Notes under the pieces: generated by a model
What the model was told of the DNA's origin: nothing
Seen by the model: only the letters and a program-made list of their open reading frames with translations
The model's database searches: none
Shown: positions 35,542-44,430 of the stretch, piece by piece
How positions within the stretch are numbered: position 1 is the first letter of the stretch
Layout of the letters: every line of letters starts with the position of its first letter
Program-made: the position numbers and the translations under genes
NCBI GenBank assembly: GCA_963837805.1
Contig: CAWIOU010000014.1
Coordinates: forward strand, 310,001-374,000
Source: Bog-756 sp963837805
GTDB taxonomy: Bacteria; Actinomycetota; Acidimicrobiia; Acidimicrobiales; RAAP-2
Length of the DNA stretch: 64,000 bases
Reading direction: 5' to 3'

Positions 35542-36145
35542 TCCGTTCCTCACGCACGATCCGGAGGCGGTGCCAGAAGAGGATGGCGACGGCGATGACG
35601 ACCACGACAGCGGCCACATAGCCGGCGTAGCTGAAGGCCTTCAGCGCCCGGCTGTAGCTGCTCCCGAGGGCATAGCCGAAGCTGGTCAGCGCAGTGCACC
35701 AGATGGCGCAGCCGATGACGGTGAACACGAGGAACTTCGCCAGCGCCATCTCGCCGAGACCCGCCGCGAACGAAACGAACGACCGGAGCAGGGGGATGAA
35801 CCGACCGAAGAGGACGAAGGGCTCGCCCCGCCGGGCGAACCAGGCCTCGGCACGGTCCAGGTCCTTATGGGTCAGCAGGACGTACTTTCCCACCCGGTCG
35901 ACCAGGGCCCGGCCCCCGAAGTAGCCGATCAGATAGCCGGCCAGTGAGCCCAGCACCTCGGCCAGCGTGGCCACCACGATGACGACCACCAGATTCAGGT
36001 GGTGGGGCTCGTTGGGGATCTGACCGCTGGCCAGCACGCCTCCGTAGATGATCGCCACCTCGGCTCCCACAGGCAGGCCCATCGAGGAGATGAAGCTCAG
36101 GGCGAAGACGGCGACGTAGCCCCAGGTTTCGAGAAAATGCTCCAT
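35531..36145 (-). CDS. DedA family membrane protein
   Basis: 204 residues, ATG 36145. Conserved DedA features: SFISSMGLPVGAEVAIIYGG, the amphipathic G-x-x-x-G segment GSLAGYLIGYFGGRAL, and the motif FGRFIPLLRSFVSFAAGLGEM with the essential Arg residues, followed by two C-terminal TM helices. DedA proteins flip phospholipid carriers such as undecaprenyl phosphate or phosphatidylethanolamine and keep membrane potential. Overlaps the next small gene. Confidence 0.92.
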   Translation of the reverse strand: MEHFLETWGYVAVFALSFISSMGLPVGAEVAIIYGGVLASGQIPNEPHHLNLVVVIVVATLAEVLGSLAGYLIGYFGGRALVDRVGKYVLLTHKDLDRAEAWFARRGEPFVLFGRFIPLLRSFVSFAAGLGEMALAKFLVFTVIGCAIWCTALTSFGYALGSSYSRALKAFSYAGYVAAVVVVIAVAILFWHRLRIVREERSDR

Positions 36146-36229
36146 AAGCCAACAATGTCTACTCGGTCAGCGTCCACCTCGTGGGGCTTTGCCCGCCCCC
36201 TCCGACCCCGCTGGGCTACCGTCACGTCG

Positions 36230-37135
36230 GTGACCACGGACCGAGGTGATCAGGGGCCCAGCCGGGATCATTGCGCCACGGCCGACGGGCTCGACATCGC
36301 CCTGTATGACTTCGGTGGCTCGGGCGAAGACCTGCTGCTGGTCCACGCCACCGGCTTCTGCGCCGAGGTCCTCGGGCCCCTCGCTCGGGACCTCGCCGAG
36401 CACTACCGCTGCTGGGGACTCGACCTCCGGGCCCACGGACGATCCGACCGGCCGCCCGACGGCGATTTCAAGTGGGCCGGATTCGCCACCGACGTGCTGA
36501 CCGTCATCGACCACCTCGGACTCAAGCACCCCCTGGGTTTCGGCCATTCGTGCGGTGGCGCGGCCGTCCTGCTGGCCGAGCAGGCCAGGCCCGGGACGTT
36601 CAGGTCGCTCTACTGCTTCGAGCCGGTCGTCCTGCCCGAACCGATCGGGCCGGCCAGGTTCGAACGGAATCCACTCTCGGTGGGGGCCCGGCGGAGGCGG
36701 GAGGCATTTCCGAACGCCGAGGACGCCTTCGTCAACTTCTCGTCGAAGCCGCCGTTTTCCGACCTCGATCCTGAAGTGCTCGAGCTCTATGTCGAAGCCG
36801 GCTTCGAGCCGATCCCCGAAGACGAGGGGGGTGACGGGCAAGCCATACGACTGCGATGCCGTCGTGACGACGAGGCGGAGATCTATGCCCACGGTGCCTC
36901 CCACGGCGCATTTGCGCATCTGAACGAGATCGGCTGCCATGTCACGCTGTGTTGCGGCGAGGACACCGACGCCTTCGGCGTCTCCCTCCTCGAGGCCGAC
37001 GCCGGCCAGTTGAGACGGTCGACCGTCGAAGTGACCCCCGGAGTGGGCCACTTCGGCCCGCTCCAGCAGCCGGGCGTGGTGGCCTCGTCGGTGCGCCGGG
37101 CGCTGAGCACCGATCACGTCACACCCCGGACCTAG
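36230..37135 (+). CDS. Alpha/beta hydrolase
   Basis: 301 residues from GTG 36230. Alpha/beta hydrolase with oxyanion-region sequence VHATGFCAEVLGPLA, nucleophile elbow GHSCGGAAV (Ser), and C-terminal catalytic His in VTPGVGHFGPLQQP. The acid residue probably sits in GEDTDAF. The cap region (EAFPNAEDAFVNFSSKPPFS) is typical of esterase/dehalogenase relatives. Divergent from dedA by 84 bp and 9 bp before the nuclease gene. The substrate is unknown. Confidence 0.8.
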   Translation: MTTDRGDQGPSRDHCATADGLDIALYDFGGSGEDLLLVHATGFCAEVLGPLARDLAEHYRCWGLDLRAHGRSDRPPDGDFKWAGFATDVLTVIDHLGLKHPLGFGHSCGGAAVLLAEQARPGTFRSLYCFEPVVLPEPIGPARFERNPLSVGARRRREAFPNAEDAFVNFSSKPPFSDLDPEVLELYVEAGFEPIPEDEGGDGQAIRLRCRRDDEAEIYAHGASHGAFAHLNEIGCHVTLCCGEDTDAFGVSLLEADAGQLRRSTVEVTPGVGHFGPLQQPGVVASSVRRALSTDHVTPRT

Positions 37136-37144
37136 TCTGTTCTC

Positions 37145-37966
37145 GTGTCCTTCGACCCTCCCCGCTCGCTCTCCCCGTCGAAGTTCACCTCATTCCGCGA
37201 CTGCGCACTGGCATTCAGGTTCAACTCCATCGAACACCTTCCCGACCAGCCGACGGTCTGGACGGTCAAGGGAACGCTGGTCCACCGGGTACTGGAGCGC
37301 CTCTTCTGGCTCCACGAGCGAGGCGATCGATCGCCGGAGTCGGCCAACGCCGAGCTGGTCACGGCGTGGGACGAGCTGCAGATCGATCCGGACTTCGTGG
37401 AGCTGGCCCTCACCGCGGCGGAGGCCGAGGACCTGCGAGCCGACGCCGAGGCACTGGTCAAGAACTACTTCGCCCTCGAGGACCCGAACGAGGTCAATCC
37501 GGTCGGGGTCGAGCTGACCCTGGAGGCACGGGTCGGCGACATGCGGTTGCGAGGGATCATCGACCGACTGGATCTGACCGCCGACGGGGAATTGGTGGTC
37601 ATCGACTACAAGACCGGGCGGGCGCCCGGGCCGGCATTCGAGCAGTCGAAGCTGGCCGGGGTCCACATCTACGCCCTCTTGTGCGAGGAGGTCCTCGGAC
37701 GACGGCCGGTGCAGGTCAGGTTGCTCCATCTCAAGGAGCCGATGACCATCACGGCCGAACCTTCGGAACAGGCCATTCGCGGGCAGAAGATGAAGGCTGT
37801 GGCCGTCTGGTCGGCCATCGAACGGGCGTGCGAGAACGAGGACTTCCGGCCCCGGACCTCACCGCTCTGCAACTACTGCCGCTTCCGGGAGTTCTGTCCG
37901 GCCTACGGCGGCCGGCCCGAACAAGCGGCCGTGGTCCTCGGAGGGGCCATGGGAGGAGCGGCATGA
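37145..37966 (+). CDS. RecB-like PD-(D/E)XK nuclease with Fe-S type cysteines
   Basis: 273 residues, GTG start. Nuclease core with GIIDRLD and VVIDYKTG (catalytic Asp and Asp-x-Lys), an early SKFTSFRDCALAFRF that provides the first cysteine, and a C-terminal cluster CNYCRFREFC. This is the Cas4/AddB-type arrangement of a 4Fe-4S-stabilised exonuclease. No cas genes are near, so it is a stand-alone PDDEXK_1 family protein, probably for DNA processing or repair. It overlaps the PAP2 gene by four bases. Confidence 0.88.
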   Translation: MSFDPPRSLSPSKFTSFRDCALAFRFNSIEHLPDQPTVWTVKGTLVHRVLERLFWLHERGDRSPESANAELVTAWDELQIDPDFVELALTAAEAEDLRADAEALVKNYFALEDPNEVNPVGVELTLEARVGDMRLRGIIDRLDLTADGELVVIDYKTGRAPGPAFEQSKLAGVHIYALLCEEVLGRRPVQVRLLHLKEPMTITAEPSEQAIRGQKMKAVAVWSAIERACENEDFRPRTSPLCNYCRFREFCPAYGGRPEQAAVVLGGAMGGAA

Positions 37967-38610
37967 GCATCCCTCGAGCCGCCGATCCCGTGGACGAGGC
38001 AGATCCCGACTCTCCCGCCGGACTCAGGGAGGATCCGGCCGGGCTCGACGGATCGACTCGGCGGGCCGGCAGCAGGACCTTCCCCGACCTGGTACACGAG
38101 TTCGATGCCCGGGTCGACGGCTGGTTCGAGCCCTGGCGCGGGAATCCGAGCATGGACGGTGCGGCCAAGGTGATCACCGGGCTCGGAGATCGCGGCCTGA
38201 TGTGGGCGGCCACCTCGGCGTGGCGGGCCAGGCACACCGGACCGGAGCGGGCCCGGGCCGTTCGGGCGCTCGCCATTGCCGGAGTCGAATCGACCATCGT
38301 GAACTCCGCCCTCAAGACGGTCATCGGACGGTCACGACCGGATCGCAGTGACATCCAACTGGCCGATGGTGGCGTTCCGGTACGTGAGCCGACGTCGGCC
38401 AGCTTTCCCAGCGGCCACACGTTGGCCGCCTTCTGCGCCGCCACCGTCATGAGTCAGCGGGACGATCGGGCCGGCAACGCGCTGCTGTTCACGGGTGCCG
38501 CACTGGTCGGACTCAGCCGACTCCATCTCCGGGCCCATCACGCGTCCGACGTTCTCGGAGGAGCAGCCATCGGAGCCGCCCTCGGTCTCATCGGCCGCCG
38601 CCTGCTGTAA
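37963..38610 (+). CDS. PAP2 superfamily phosphatase
   Basis: 215 residues from ATG 37963 (ATGA overlap with the nuclease gene). The lipid phosphatase signature is complete: KTVIGRSRPDR, FPSGHT and SRLHLRAHHASDV, forming the active site at the outer face of the membrane. Hydrophobic helices flank these motifs. It dephosphorylates isoprenyl or phosphatidic lipids; the exact substrate is unknown. Translational coupling with a nuclease gene is unusual and probably not functional. Confidence 0.85.
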   Translation: MSIPRAADPVDEADPDSPAGLREDPAGLDGSTRRAGSRTFPDLVHEFDARVDGWFEPWRGNPSMDGAAKVITGLGDRGLMWAATSAWRARHTGPERARAVRALAIAGVESTIVNSALKTVIGRSRPDRSDIQLADGGVPVREPTSASFPSGHTLAAFCAATVMSQRDDRAGNALLFTGAALVGLSRLHLRAHHASDVLGGAAIGAALGLIGRRLL

Positions 38611-38678
38611 GCGGCCGATCGGATCCCCTGCCCCATGGCTGACCGGAATGGATCACTGGCCCGAGGGGTTGCACAGAC

Positions 38679-39287
38679 ATGACTTCTGGCCAGACATTTG
38701 CTGTGACCTGGGACTACCGGTGCCCATTTGCCCGAAACGGGCACGAGCACATTCTCGACGGACTGGAGGCCGGGGCGCCGTGGGACGTGACGTTCGTCCC
38801 CTTCTTCCTCAACCAGTCGCACGTGCCCGAGGGCGGCATTCCCGCCTGGGACGACCCGGCGCAGCAGGCCGACCTCATCGCCCTGGCCGCCGGCGTCGCC
38901 GTCCGGGACCGGTTCGCGGATCACTTCTCGGCCGTGCACCGCTCCCTGTTCACCGCCCGCCACGATGAAGGCGGCGACCTGCGGGATGTCGCCGTGGTCC
39001 GTGAAGCGCTGACCCGGGCCGGCGCCGACGCCGACGCCGTCATGGCCGAGGTGGAGGACGGGTGGCCGGCCAAAGTCGTGCGGGACGAGCACGAGCGGGT
39101 GGTCGGAGAGCTCGACGTGTTCGGGGTACCCACGTTCATGGCCGACGGGAGCGCCGTCTTCGTGAGGCTCATGTCCCGGCCCCAGGGTGACGGCACGCTG
39201 GCCCGCCGGACGATCGACGGAGTCCTGGACCTGATCCACCAGCATCCCGACCTGAACGAATTCAAGCACACCCGCCTCAGCCAGTGA
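38679..39287 (+). CDS. DsbA/FrnE-like thioredoxin-fold protein
   Basis: 202 residues, ATG 38679. Thioredoxin-like fold: TFAVTWDYRCPFARNGHEHI with a single active-site Cys (CPFA), helical insert, and GVPTFMADGSAVFVRLMSRP carrying the cis-Pro strand. It resembles 2-hydroxychromene-2-carboxylate isomerase/FrnE-type proteins, which use a thiol for conjugation or disulfide chemistry in the cytoplasm; no signal peptide is seen. Convergent with the following luciferase-like gene, 17 bp apart. Confidence 0.8.
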   Translation: MTSGQTFAVTWDYRCPFARNGHEHILDGLEAGAPWDVTFVPFFLNQSHVPEGGIPAWDDPAQQADLIALAAGVAVRDRFADHFSAVHRSLFTARHDEGGDLRDVAVVREALTRAGADADAVMAEVEDGWPAKVVRDEHERVVGELDVFGVPTFMADGSAVFVRLMSRPQGDGTLARRTIDGVLDLIHQHPDLNEFKHTRLSQ

Positions 39288-39304
39288 GGCTGTGCGCCGG
39301 GGCG

Positions 39305-40210
39305 TCAGCCCCCAGCGAGTGAGGCCAACGCCCCGATCGACGCCTTGATCTGGTCGGCGGTGCCGAACGGTGCACCGCAGAAGTCGGTGGTGCCGATGTC
39401 GGCCAGCTGACGGACCCGGTCCTGGACCTCAGCCTCGGATCCGACAATGGCCACGTCGGCAGGACCGTCGGCCCCCTCCCGGTCGAGCATCGCCCGATAG
39501 GACGGAAGGTGGCCGTAGATGGAGAAGACCTCCGCCGCCTTCTCCCGGGCTGCGACCACATCGTCGGTGACGCACACCGGAAGGCCCACGCCGATGCGGG
39601 GAACCGGCCGGCCGGCCTCGGCGGCCGCCTCGTTGATGGTGGGGATCACGTGCGATTCGAGGGTCTGGGGCCCGGTCATCCAGGTCACCGTCCCCGAGGT
39701 CATCCGCCCGGCGATCCGCAACATCACCGTGCCCAGCGCGGCCACGAGTACCGAGGGTGGGGGGGCGGTGATCTGGAGCGGGCCGAAGGTCGACGCACTG
39801 AGGACCTCGCCGGTGAAGGAGGCGGCCTCACCCTCCAGGAGGGGCATGAGGATGGACAGGTACTCCCGCATGTAGCGGGCCGGCTTCTCGAAGGACTGAC
39901 CGAAGACGTTCTCGATGACCATCTGGTGGGACAGCCCCACCCCGAGGACCAGACGGCCGGCGGTGGCCGCCTGCACGGTCAGCGCCTGCCCGGCGAGCAT
40001 CACCGGATGGCGCGGATACACCGGGACCACCGCGGTGCCCAGCTCGATGTCCGGCACCTCCCGCCCGATGGCGGCCAGTGCGGTGAGCGCGTCGTAACCG
40101 AATATCTGGGAGGCCCAGGCCGTTTCGATACCGGCCTGCTTCAGCGAGACGACTTGCCCGACGACGTCGTCGAACGGCTTCTCCGTCTCGAACATCACGC
40201 CGATGCGCAC
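39305..40210 (-). CDS. LLM-class F420-dependent oxidoreductase
   Basis: 301 residues; GTG 40210 preceded by a perfect AGGAGGAA ribosome site, whereas upstream in-frame sequence is not family-like. Luciferase-like barrel: RIGVMFETEKPFDDVVGQVV, TAVVPVYPRHPVMLAGQALT, GRLVLGVGLSH, and a C-terminal RVRQLADIGTTDFCGAPFG. The family often uses F420; the pattern fits the actinobacterial TIGR-type subfamily. The substrate is unknown. The 289-bp gap 40211-40499 to purE contains nothing recognisable besides likely divergent promoters. Confidence 0.85.
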   Translation of the reverse strand: MRIGVMFETEKPFDDVVGQVVSLKQAGIETAWASQIFGYDALTALAAIGREVPDIELGTAVVPVYPRHPVMLAGQALTVQAATAGRLVLGVGLSHQMVIENVFGQSFEKPARYMREYLSILMPLLEGEAASFTGEVLSASTFGPLQITAPPPSVLVAALGTVMLRIAGRMTSGTVTWMTGPQTLESHVIPTINEAAAEAGRPVPRIGVGLPVCVTDDVVAAREKAAEVFSIYGHLPSYRAMLDREGADGPADVAIVGSEAEVQDRVRQLADIGTTDFCGAPFGTADQIKASIGALASLAGG

Positions 40211-40499
40211 AGTGGTTCCTCCTGGGTGGCCGAGTCCGGGCTCGGTCCGGGCTCGTGGCGAGATCGGACCGGGGCTGACGGATCGATGGTGGTCGGATCG
40301 GACCAACCGTACAGGTCGGATCCCGGCCTTGCCGTTGGCCTGGCCCTGCTGTGGAGCTGGCCCTCGTGCCTTTGACCCCCCGACATCGGGGACCCCGGCA
40401 GCTCCTTGAGCTGGCTCCGGGCCCGGTTTCCCCGGGTCTCGGCCCGCTAAGCGCAAGCACGGATATGACCGATGGGCACCGGTCGGGCAGAATGCGCAG

Positions 40500-40994
40500 A
40501 TGTCTGTTGCCATCATCATGGGAAGCGGGTCCGATGCATCGATCATGGATGATGCCGTCCAGACCCTCCGGTCATTCTCCATCCCGGTGGAGGTTCGGGT
40601 CCTGTCCGCCCACCGGACACCGGATGACACCATCGCCTTCTGCCGAGGAGCGGCCGACGCCGGGATCAAGGTGATCATCGCCGCAGCCGGCGGTGCCGCC
40701 CATCTGGCCGGAGTGGCCGCGGCGGCTACTCCCCTGCCGGTGATCGGCGTGCCCGTGGCACTGGCCAATCTGGGCGGCCTCGACTCGCTCCTGGCCATGG
40801 TCCAGATGCCCAAGGGCATTCCCGTCGCCACTGTGGCCGTCAACGGAGCTCGGAACGCCGCCCTGTTGGCGGTCCGGATTCTGGCCCTGAGCGACACCCG
40901 TCTGGCCACGGAGCTCGACAGGTTCGGCCAGGATCTGGCCGATCAGGTCCGCGATCAGGACGCCGAGATCGTCGCCCGCTACAGGGTGGGCTGA
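40500..40994 (+). CDS. purE: N5-carboxyaminoimidazole ribonucleotide mutase PurE
   Basis: 164 residues, ATG 40500. Short class I PurE with SVAIIMGSGSDASIMDDAVQ, the key VLSAHRTPDD (catalytic His), AAAGGAAHLAGVAAAAT and GVPVALANLGGLDSLLAMVQ. Converts N5-CAIR to CAIR in purine biosynthesis. No purK or other pur gene is adjacent, which is unusual as these two often pair. Length is normal. Confidence 0.95.
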   Translation: MSVAIIMGSGSDASIMDDAVQTLRSFSIPVEVRVLSAHRTPDDTIAFCRGAADAGIKVIIAAAGGAAHLAGVAAAATPLPVIGVPVALANLGGLDSLLAMVQMPKGIPVATVAVNGARNAALLAVRILALSDTRLATELDRFGQDLADQVRDQDAEIVARYRVG

Positions 40995-41064
40995 GCCGGG
41001 GTCGGGAGCGGTCCGGGGTCGGGATCGGCGGCGGGGTCAGGGCCAGCGTGGGCGCCGGTGCGCT

Positions 41065-42057
41065 TCACCTCGCCTTCCAAGGAGGGGCCAGGCCCTTCAG
41101 GACAGCCTCGAGGGGCTGGTCGAGCGGTATGACCGCCATCACCGGGATGTCGATCCCGTGGGCCACGTAGCGACCGACGTGGGCCCGGCATTCGTCGAAC
41201 GACCCATGGACGACGAGCGCGTCGACCACATCGTCGGTGATGGCGGCCAGAGCCGCCTTCCGGTCACCTGACTGCCAGGCGTTCCACATCGGTTCGAGCT
41301 CAGGTCCGCGGCCGAGCCACCGGTGGAAGGCGGCGTACACCCCGACGTTGAGGTAGGCGGCGATCATCCGCCGGCCGACCGCCCGAGCCAGCCCGGCATC
41401 CTCGGTCGGGCACACGAAGATCCGGGCGGCGACCGGCACGGCTGCTCCGATTTCCGGCTTCACCGTGGCCACGTCCTCGGCGGAGAGCCAGTTCAGGATG
41501 ACGCCGTCGGCCTCCCGGCCGGCCAGCCTCAGCATCCCCGGCCTGAGTGCGGCCAGGAAGATCGGCGGCGGATGTTCGACGGGCCGGGCCAGACGGAAGC
41601 CTCGCACGGTGAAGGTCTCGTACTCCTGATCGACCTTCTCCCCCGCCAGCGCCGTCCTCAAGAAGCGAATCGTGTCCCGCACCCGCTTGTAGGGCTCGGC
41701 GAACTCGATCCCGTTCCAGCGGCTGACGATGACGTCGGACGAGGTTCCCAACCCGAGGGTGAAGCGACCCGGAGCCGCCTCGGCCATGCCGGCCACACTC
41801 TGGGCCAGCAGCGCCGGTCCCCGGGTGTAGGCAGGAATGATGGCCACGCCCAGCCGCAGGGAGGGCGACCACGCCGCGGCCAGCGACAACGGGGTGAACC
41901 CATCCACCCCGTCGGTCTCGGCCGACCACACATCGGTGTAGCCCAATTGGACCAATTCCTCGTACCACCTGCGATGATCCTCGAGCGTCACCCCGTCGAA
42001 GGGGACTGTGATCCCATAGCGCACCCCGCCCGGCGCTTCCGTCTGTCGAGCAGCCAT
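41065..42057 (-). CDS. LLM-class F420-dependent oxidoreductase
   Basis: 330 residues from ATG 42057; a GTG five codons upstream is an alternative. Luciferase-like fold: RYGITVPFDGVTLEDHRRWY, VGVAIIPAYTRGPALLAQSV (as LGVAIIPAYTRG), RFTLGLGTSSDVIV, and PIFLAALRPGMLRLAGREAD that binds the cofactor in mycobacterial F420-dependent enzymes. The gene is convergent with purE and divergent from the repeat protein. Substrate unknown. Confidence 0.85.
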   Translation of the reverse strand: MAARQTEAPGGVRYGITVPFDGVTLEDHRRWYEELVQLGYTDVWSAETDGVDGFTPLSLAAAWSPSLRLGVAIIPAYTRGPALLAQSVAGMAEAAPGRFTLGLGTSSDVIVSRWNGIEFAEPYKRVRDTIRFLRTALAGEKVDQEYETFTVRGFRLARPVEHPPPIFLAALRPGMLRLAGREADGVILNWLSAEDVATVKPEIGAAVPVAARIFVCPTEDAGLARAVGRRMIAAYLNVGVYAAFHRWLGRGPELEPMWNAWQSGDRKAALAAITDDVVDALVVHGSFDECRAHVGRYVAHGIDIPVMAVIPLDQPLEAVLKGLAPPWKAR

Positions 42058-42092
42058 GCCCCCGTAATACACCCTCCAGGCATGCTCTACCC

Positions 42093-42515
42093 ATGACCAC
42101 CGATCGCAGGCGCAGGTCCACCGCCACCCAGCTGAAGCTTCCCCTACAGTCCCACCCGTCCGAGGTGGCCAAGGCGGCCCAGGCCCTCAAGGCAGTCAAG
42201 GCGGCACGGGCGGGCGGAGCGGGCGGAGCGGGCAAGGCGGGCGGAGCGGGCAAGGCGGGCGGAGCGGTCGGAGCGGTCGGAGCGGGCGGAGCGGGCAAAG
42301 CGGGCAAGGCGGGCGGAGCCTCGAAGGCCTCCCCCGGGGCCCGGTCTGTCCCCGAGAGCCCCCGCCACCCCGGGGACTGGCGGCTCGACGAGCAGACCCG
42401 TCGCATCGGGCGCCTAGGGGTGGCCGCGGCACGGGCCTTGCTCGGGGACACGACCGACCCTCGACACCCCGAGGGAGCCGAGAGGGAGCGCAGAAAGCCT
42501 GGCCGCGCCGCCTGA
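42093..42515 (+). CDS. Gly/Ala/Lys-rich repeat protein with conserved C-terminal helix
   Basis: 140 residues, ATG 42093. A basic N-terminal part (STATQLKLPLQSHPSEVAKA), a 36-residue tripeptide repeat of AGG, AGK and AVG units, then WRLDEQTRRIGRLGVAAARA and a basic tail. It is likely an intrinsically disordered, positively charged protein. The repeat is built from 9-bp DNA units. Its function is unknown; the end segment looks like a conserved helix. It may be expressed with the YdjC-type gene 27 bp downstream. Confidence 0.6.
   Translation: MTTDRRRRSTATQLKLPLQSHPSEVAKAAQALKAVKAARAGGAGGAGKAGGAGKAGGAVGAVGAGGAGKAGKAGGASKASPGARSVPESPRHPGDWRLDEQTRRIGRLGVAAARALLGDTTDPRHPEGAERERRKPGRAA
42210..42317 (+). 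repeat. Coding 9-bp minisatellite, 12 units
   Basis: Twelve in-frame copies of a 9-bp unit, consensus GCGGGCGGA with GCGGGCAAG and GCGGTCGGA variants. It encodes AGG, AGK and AVG. The unit number could change by slippage without loss of frame. Confidence 0.9.
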
Positions 42516-42541
42516 GCGCCGACGGCGCTACGGTCAGGTAG

Positions 42542-43375
42542 ATGCCGACGGTTGCAGAACGTCTCGACTACCCGCCCGACGCCAGACTGCTCATCCTCAA
42601 CTGCGCCGACCTCGGTCTGTGCCATGCCGCCACGGTGGGCGTCTACGACGCGTTGCGCGAGGGAATCGGCACCAGCGCATCGCTCATCGTCCCCGCACCG
42701 TGGGCGCGGGAGTCGGCGTCCCGTTTCCGTGGTGACGACGTCGGGGTCCGACTCACCCTCAACGCCGAGCACGACCTGTATCGTTGGGGACCGATCACCC
42801 AGGCCCCGTCGCTCCTTGACGGGGACGGCGGATTCCCCCGGACGGTCACCGACGTCTGGGATCACGCCGACATCGACGAGGTCCGCCGGGAGTGTCGGGC
42901 CCAGATCGAACGGGCCGTCCTGTGGGGTTTCGACATCAGCCATCTCGACGCCCATCTCGACGCCCTGCTCCTGCGGCCGGAGTTCTTCGACGTCTATCTC
43001 GAGTTGGCGGTGGATTTCGGCCTTCCCCTTCGCCTCCTCGGGGCCGATGCGGAGCCCAATGTCGGATTCCCCGTCCGGCAACTCGCCGCCGACGAGGGTG
43101 TGCTCTTCGCCGACCGATTCGCCACCCTGCCGGCGGTGGGTGCCCACCGGGCCTTTCTCGACCTGGTCGCCGCTCTGGAGCCAGGCGTCACCGAAGTGAC
43201 CCTGCACCCGGCCATCGACACCCCCGAGCTTCGGGCCATCACCACCGACTGGCAAGCGAGGGTGGCCGACCACGTGTTGCTGGTGGCCGACCGAGGCCTC
43301 GGGCAGACCATCGCCGAGGCGGGCGTCACCCTCATCGGCTACCGACCACTCCGCGATGCGATGCGGAAGCCCTGA
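42542..43375 (+). CDS. ChbG/HpnK-type (YdjC) deacetylase
   Basis: 277 residues, ATG 42542. YdjC family: ILNCADLGLCHAATVGVYDA holds the Asp of the metal site, with SASLIVPAPWA, HLDAHLDALLLRPEFFDVYL supplying the metal His, and TEVTLHPAIDTPELRAI with the C-terminal His. Members deacetylate chito-oligosaccharides or hopanoid/glycolipid head groups. The usual second Asp of the N-terminal motif is replaced by Leu (ADLG), so metal binding may differ from the classic TDDFG. Substrate unknown. Confidence 0.82.
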   Translation: MPTVAERLDYPPDARLLILNCADLGLCHAATVGVYDALREGIGTSASLIVPAPWARESASRFRGDDVGVRLTLNAEHDLYRWGPITQAPSLLDGDGGFPRTVTDVWDHADIDEVRRECRAQIERAVLWGFDISHLDAHLDALLLRPEFFDVYLELAVDFGLPLRLLGADAEPNVGFPVRQLAADEGVLFADRFATLPAVGAHRAFLDLVAALEPGVTEVTLHPAIDTPELRAITTDWQARVADHVLLVADRGLGQTIAEAGVTLIGYRPLRDAMRKP

Positions 43376-43533
43376 GCCGCGGCCTTGGCGCTCGTTGGGA
43401 CCCTGTCCCGGTGCACGACCCGATTCCTGGGTGGGACACCGCGATCGAGTCCACCGGAGGAGGGGTCCCCCGCTCAGGTCCAGGGGAAGGTCCCCAGCCG
43501 CCCATGCGGCACCGGTAACCTGAAGCCCCAGTG

Positions 43534-44424
43534 ATGGGAGTAGCCGCGGCCGAGGGCGAACAACCGGATCCAGCGCGGGTCTCCGCGCCGGGACCGGTGG
43601 CTCACGCGCCCGGAGCCGTCGCCGGGGCCGGGGCTGAGTCCGGCGGTGGCGACCCCGTCGGGGCTCGTGTCGGCGCGCCACTTCCCACCGGTGGCGCGTC
43701 CCTGCCCTCCGGCGCCGACCCACCGCTCCCGGCCGACGGGGTCTCGGGGCCACCGGCCGCCCATCCCCAGGAGTTCACGCTCGAAGGCCTGCTGCTTCTC
43801 GATTCCGACGACAACGAGACCGTGGCCATCGAGGCGCTGAGCTTCAGCGACAACGGAATCGGCGTTGTCAAAGCGCACGGGGAACAACCACGGGTGCTGC
43901 CCTGGTCATCGGTGATCACCCATGTCGTCGAACCCTGGAGTGGCGGTGTGATCCCCGAATGGTGGGTCGACCCCGAGCTCAACCGGCGGGGGGCTTCGGT
44001 CAATCCGGTCAACTCGGTGACCGATCCCGGTGCCACCAACCGGCCCCGGGCCGACCGCGAGCCGGGCGCGCTGATCGGGATCCAGACGCCGACCCAGACC
44101 TACCGTTTCCTGCTTCCGGGAGGCGATGCTCGAGAGATCTCCCGGCAGGTAGCTTCCTTCGCCGTCAGGTTCCAGGGGCCGACCGGTGCATCCTCGGTGA
44201 CCAGGGTCGTGCGGTGGGGCCAGGATGCAGAGCGCCGCCGCGTGGCGCGTCCCGCCAAACGGGACTTCTCGTGGGCGAAGGTCCAGCCCTTCTTGGTAGT
44301 GGCCCTGATCGTCTTCCTGGCCACCGCGGTGACCATCATCCTCCTGCAGAGCGCAGGTGCGATCCACCTGCCCTATCTCGGTGGCGTCGGTTCCGGGGTG
44401 GTCGCCGGCTTCAGAACCGGGTGA
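43534..44424 (+). CDS. Hypothetical protein with PH-like domain and C-terminal TM anchor
   Basis: About 296 residues from ATG 43534 (a GTG lies one codon upstream). N-terminal 85 residues are Pro/Gly/Ala-rich and disordered. A central beta domain follows (FTLEGLLLLDSDDNETVAIE, PWSSVITHVVEPWSGGVIPE, RFLLPGGDAREISRQVASFA) that looks like a PH/bPH-type fold. A single C-terminal TM helix (FLVVALIVFLATAVTIILLQ) anchors it. No family name can be given; the protein probably binds a membrane partner. Confidence 0.65.
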   Translation: MGVAAAEGEQPDPARVSAPGPVAHAPGAVAGAGAESGGGDPVGARVGAPLPTGGASLPSGADPPLPADGVSGPPAAHPQEFTLEGLLLLDSDDNETVAIEALSFSDNGIGVVKAHGEQPRVLPWSSVITHVVEPWSGGVIPEWWVDPELNRRGASVNPVNSVTDPGATNRPRADREPGALIGIQTPTQTYRFLLPGGDAREISRQVASFAVRFQGPTGASSVTRVVRWGQDAERRRVARPAKRDFSWAKVQPFLVVALIVFLATAVTIILLQSAGAIHLPYLGGVGSGVVAGFRTG

Positions 44425-44430
44425 CCGAGT

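Noticed and set aside
35999..36229. Longer start for the alpha/beta hydrolase
   Set aside because: The extra residues overlap dedA on the other strand and are not family-like; GTG 36230 fits.
37145..37966. Cas4 of a CRISPR system
   Set aside because: The RecB-like nuclease has the Cas4-type cysteines, but there are no repeats or cas genes anywhere in the window.
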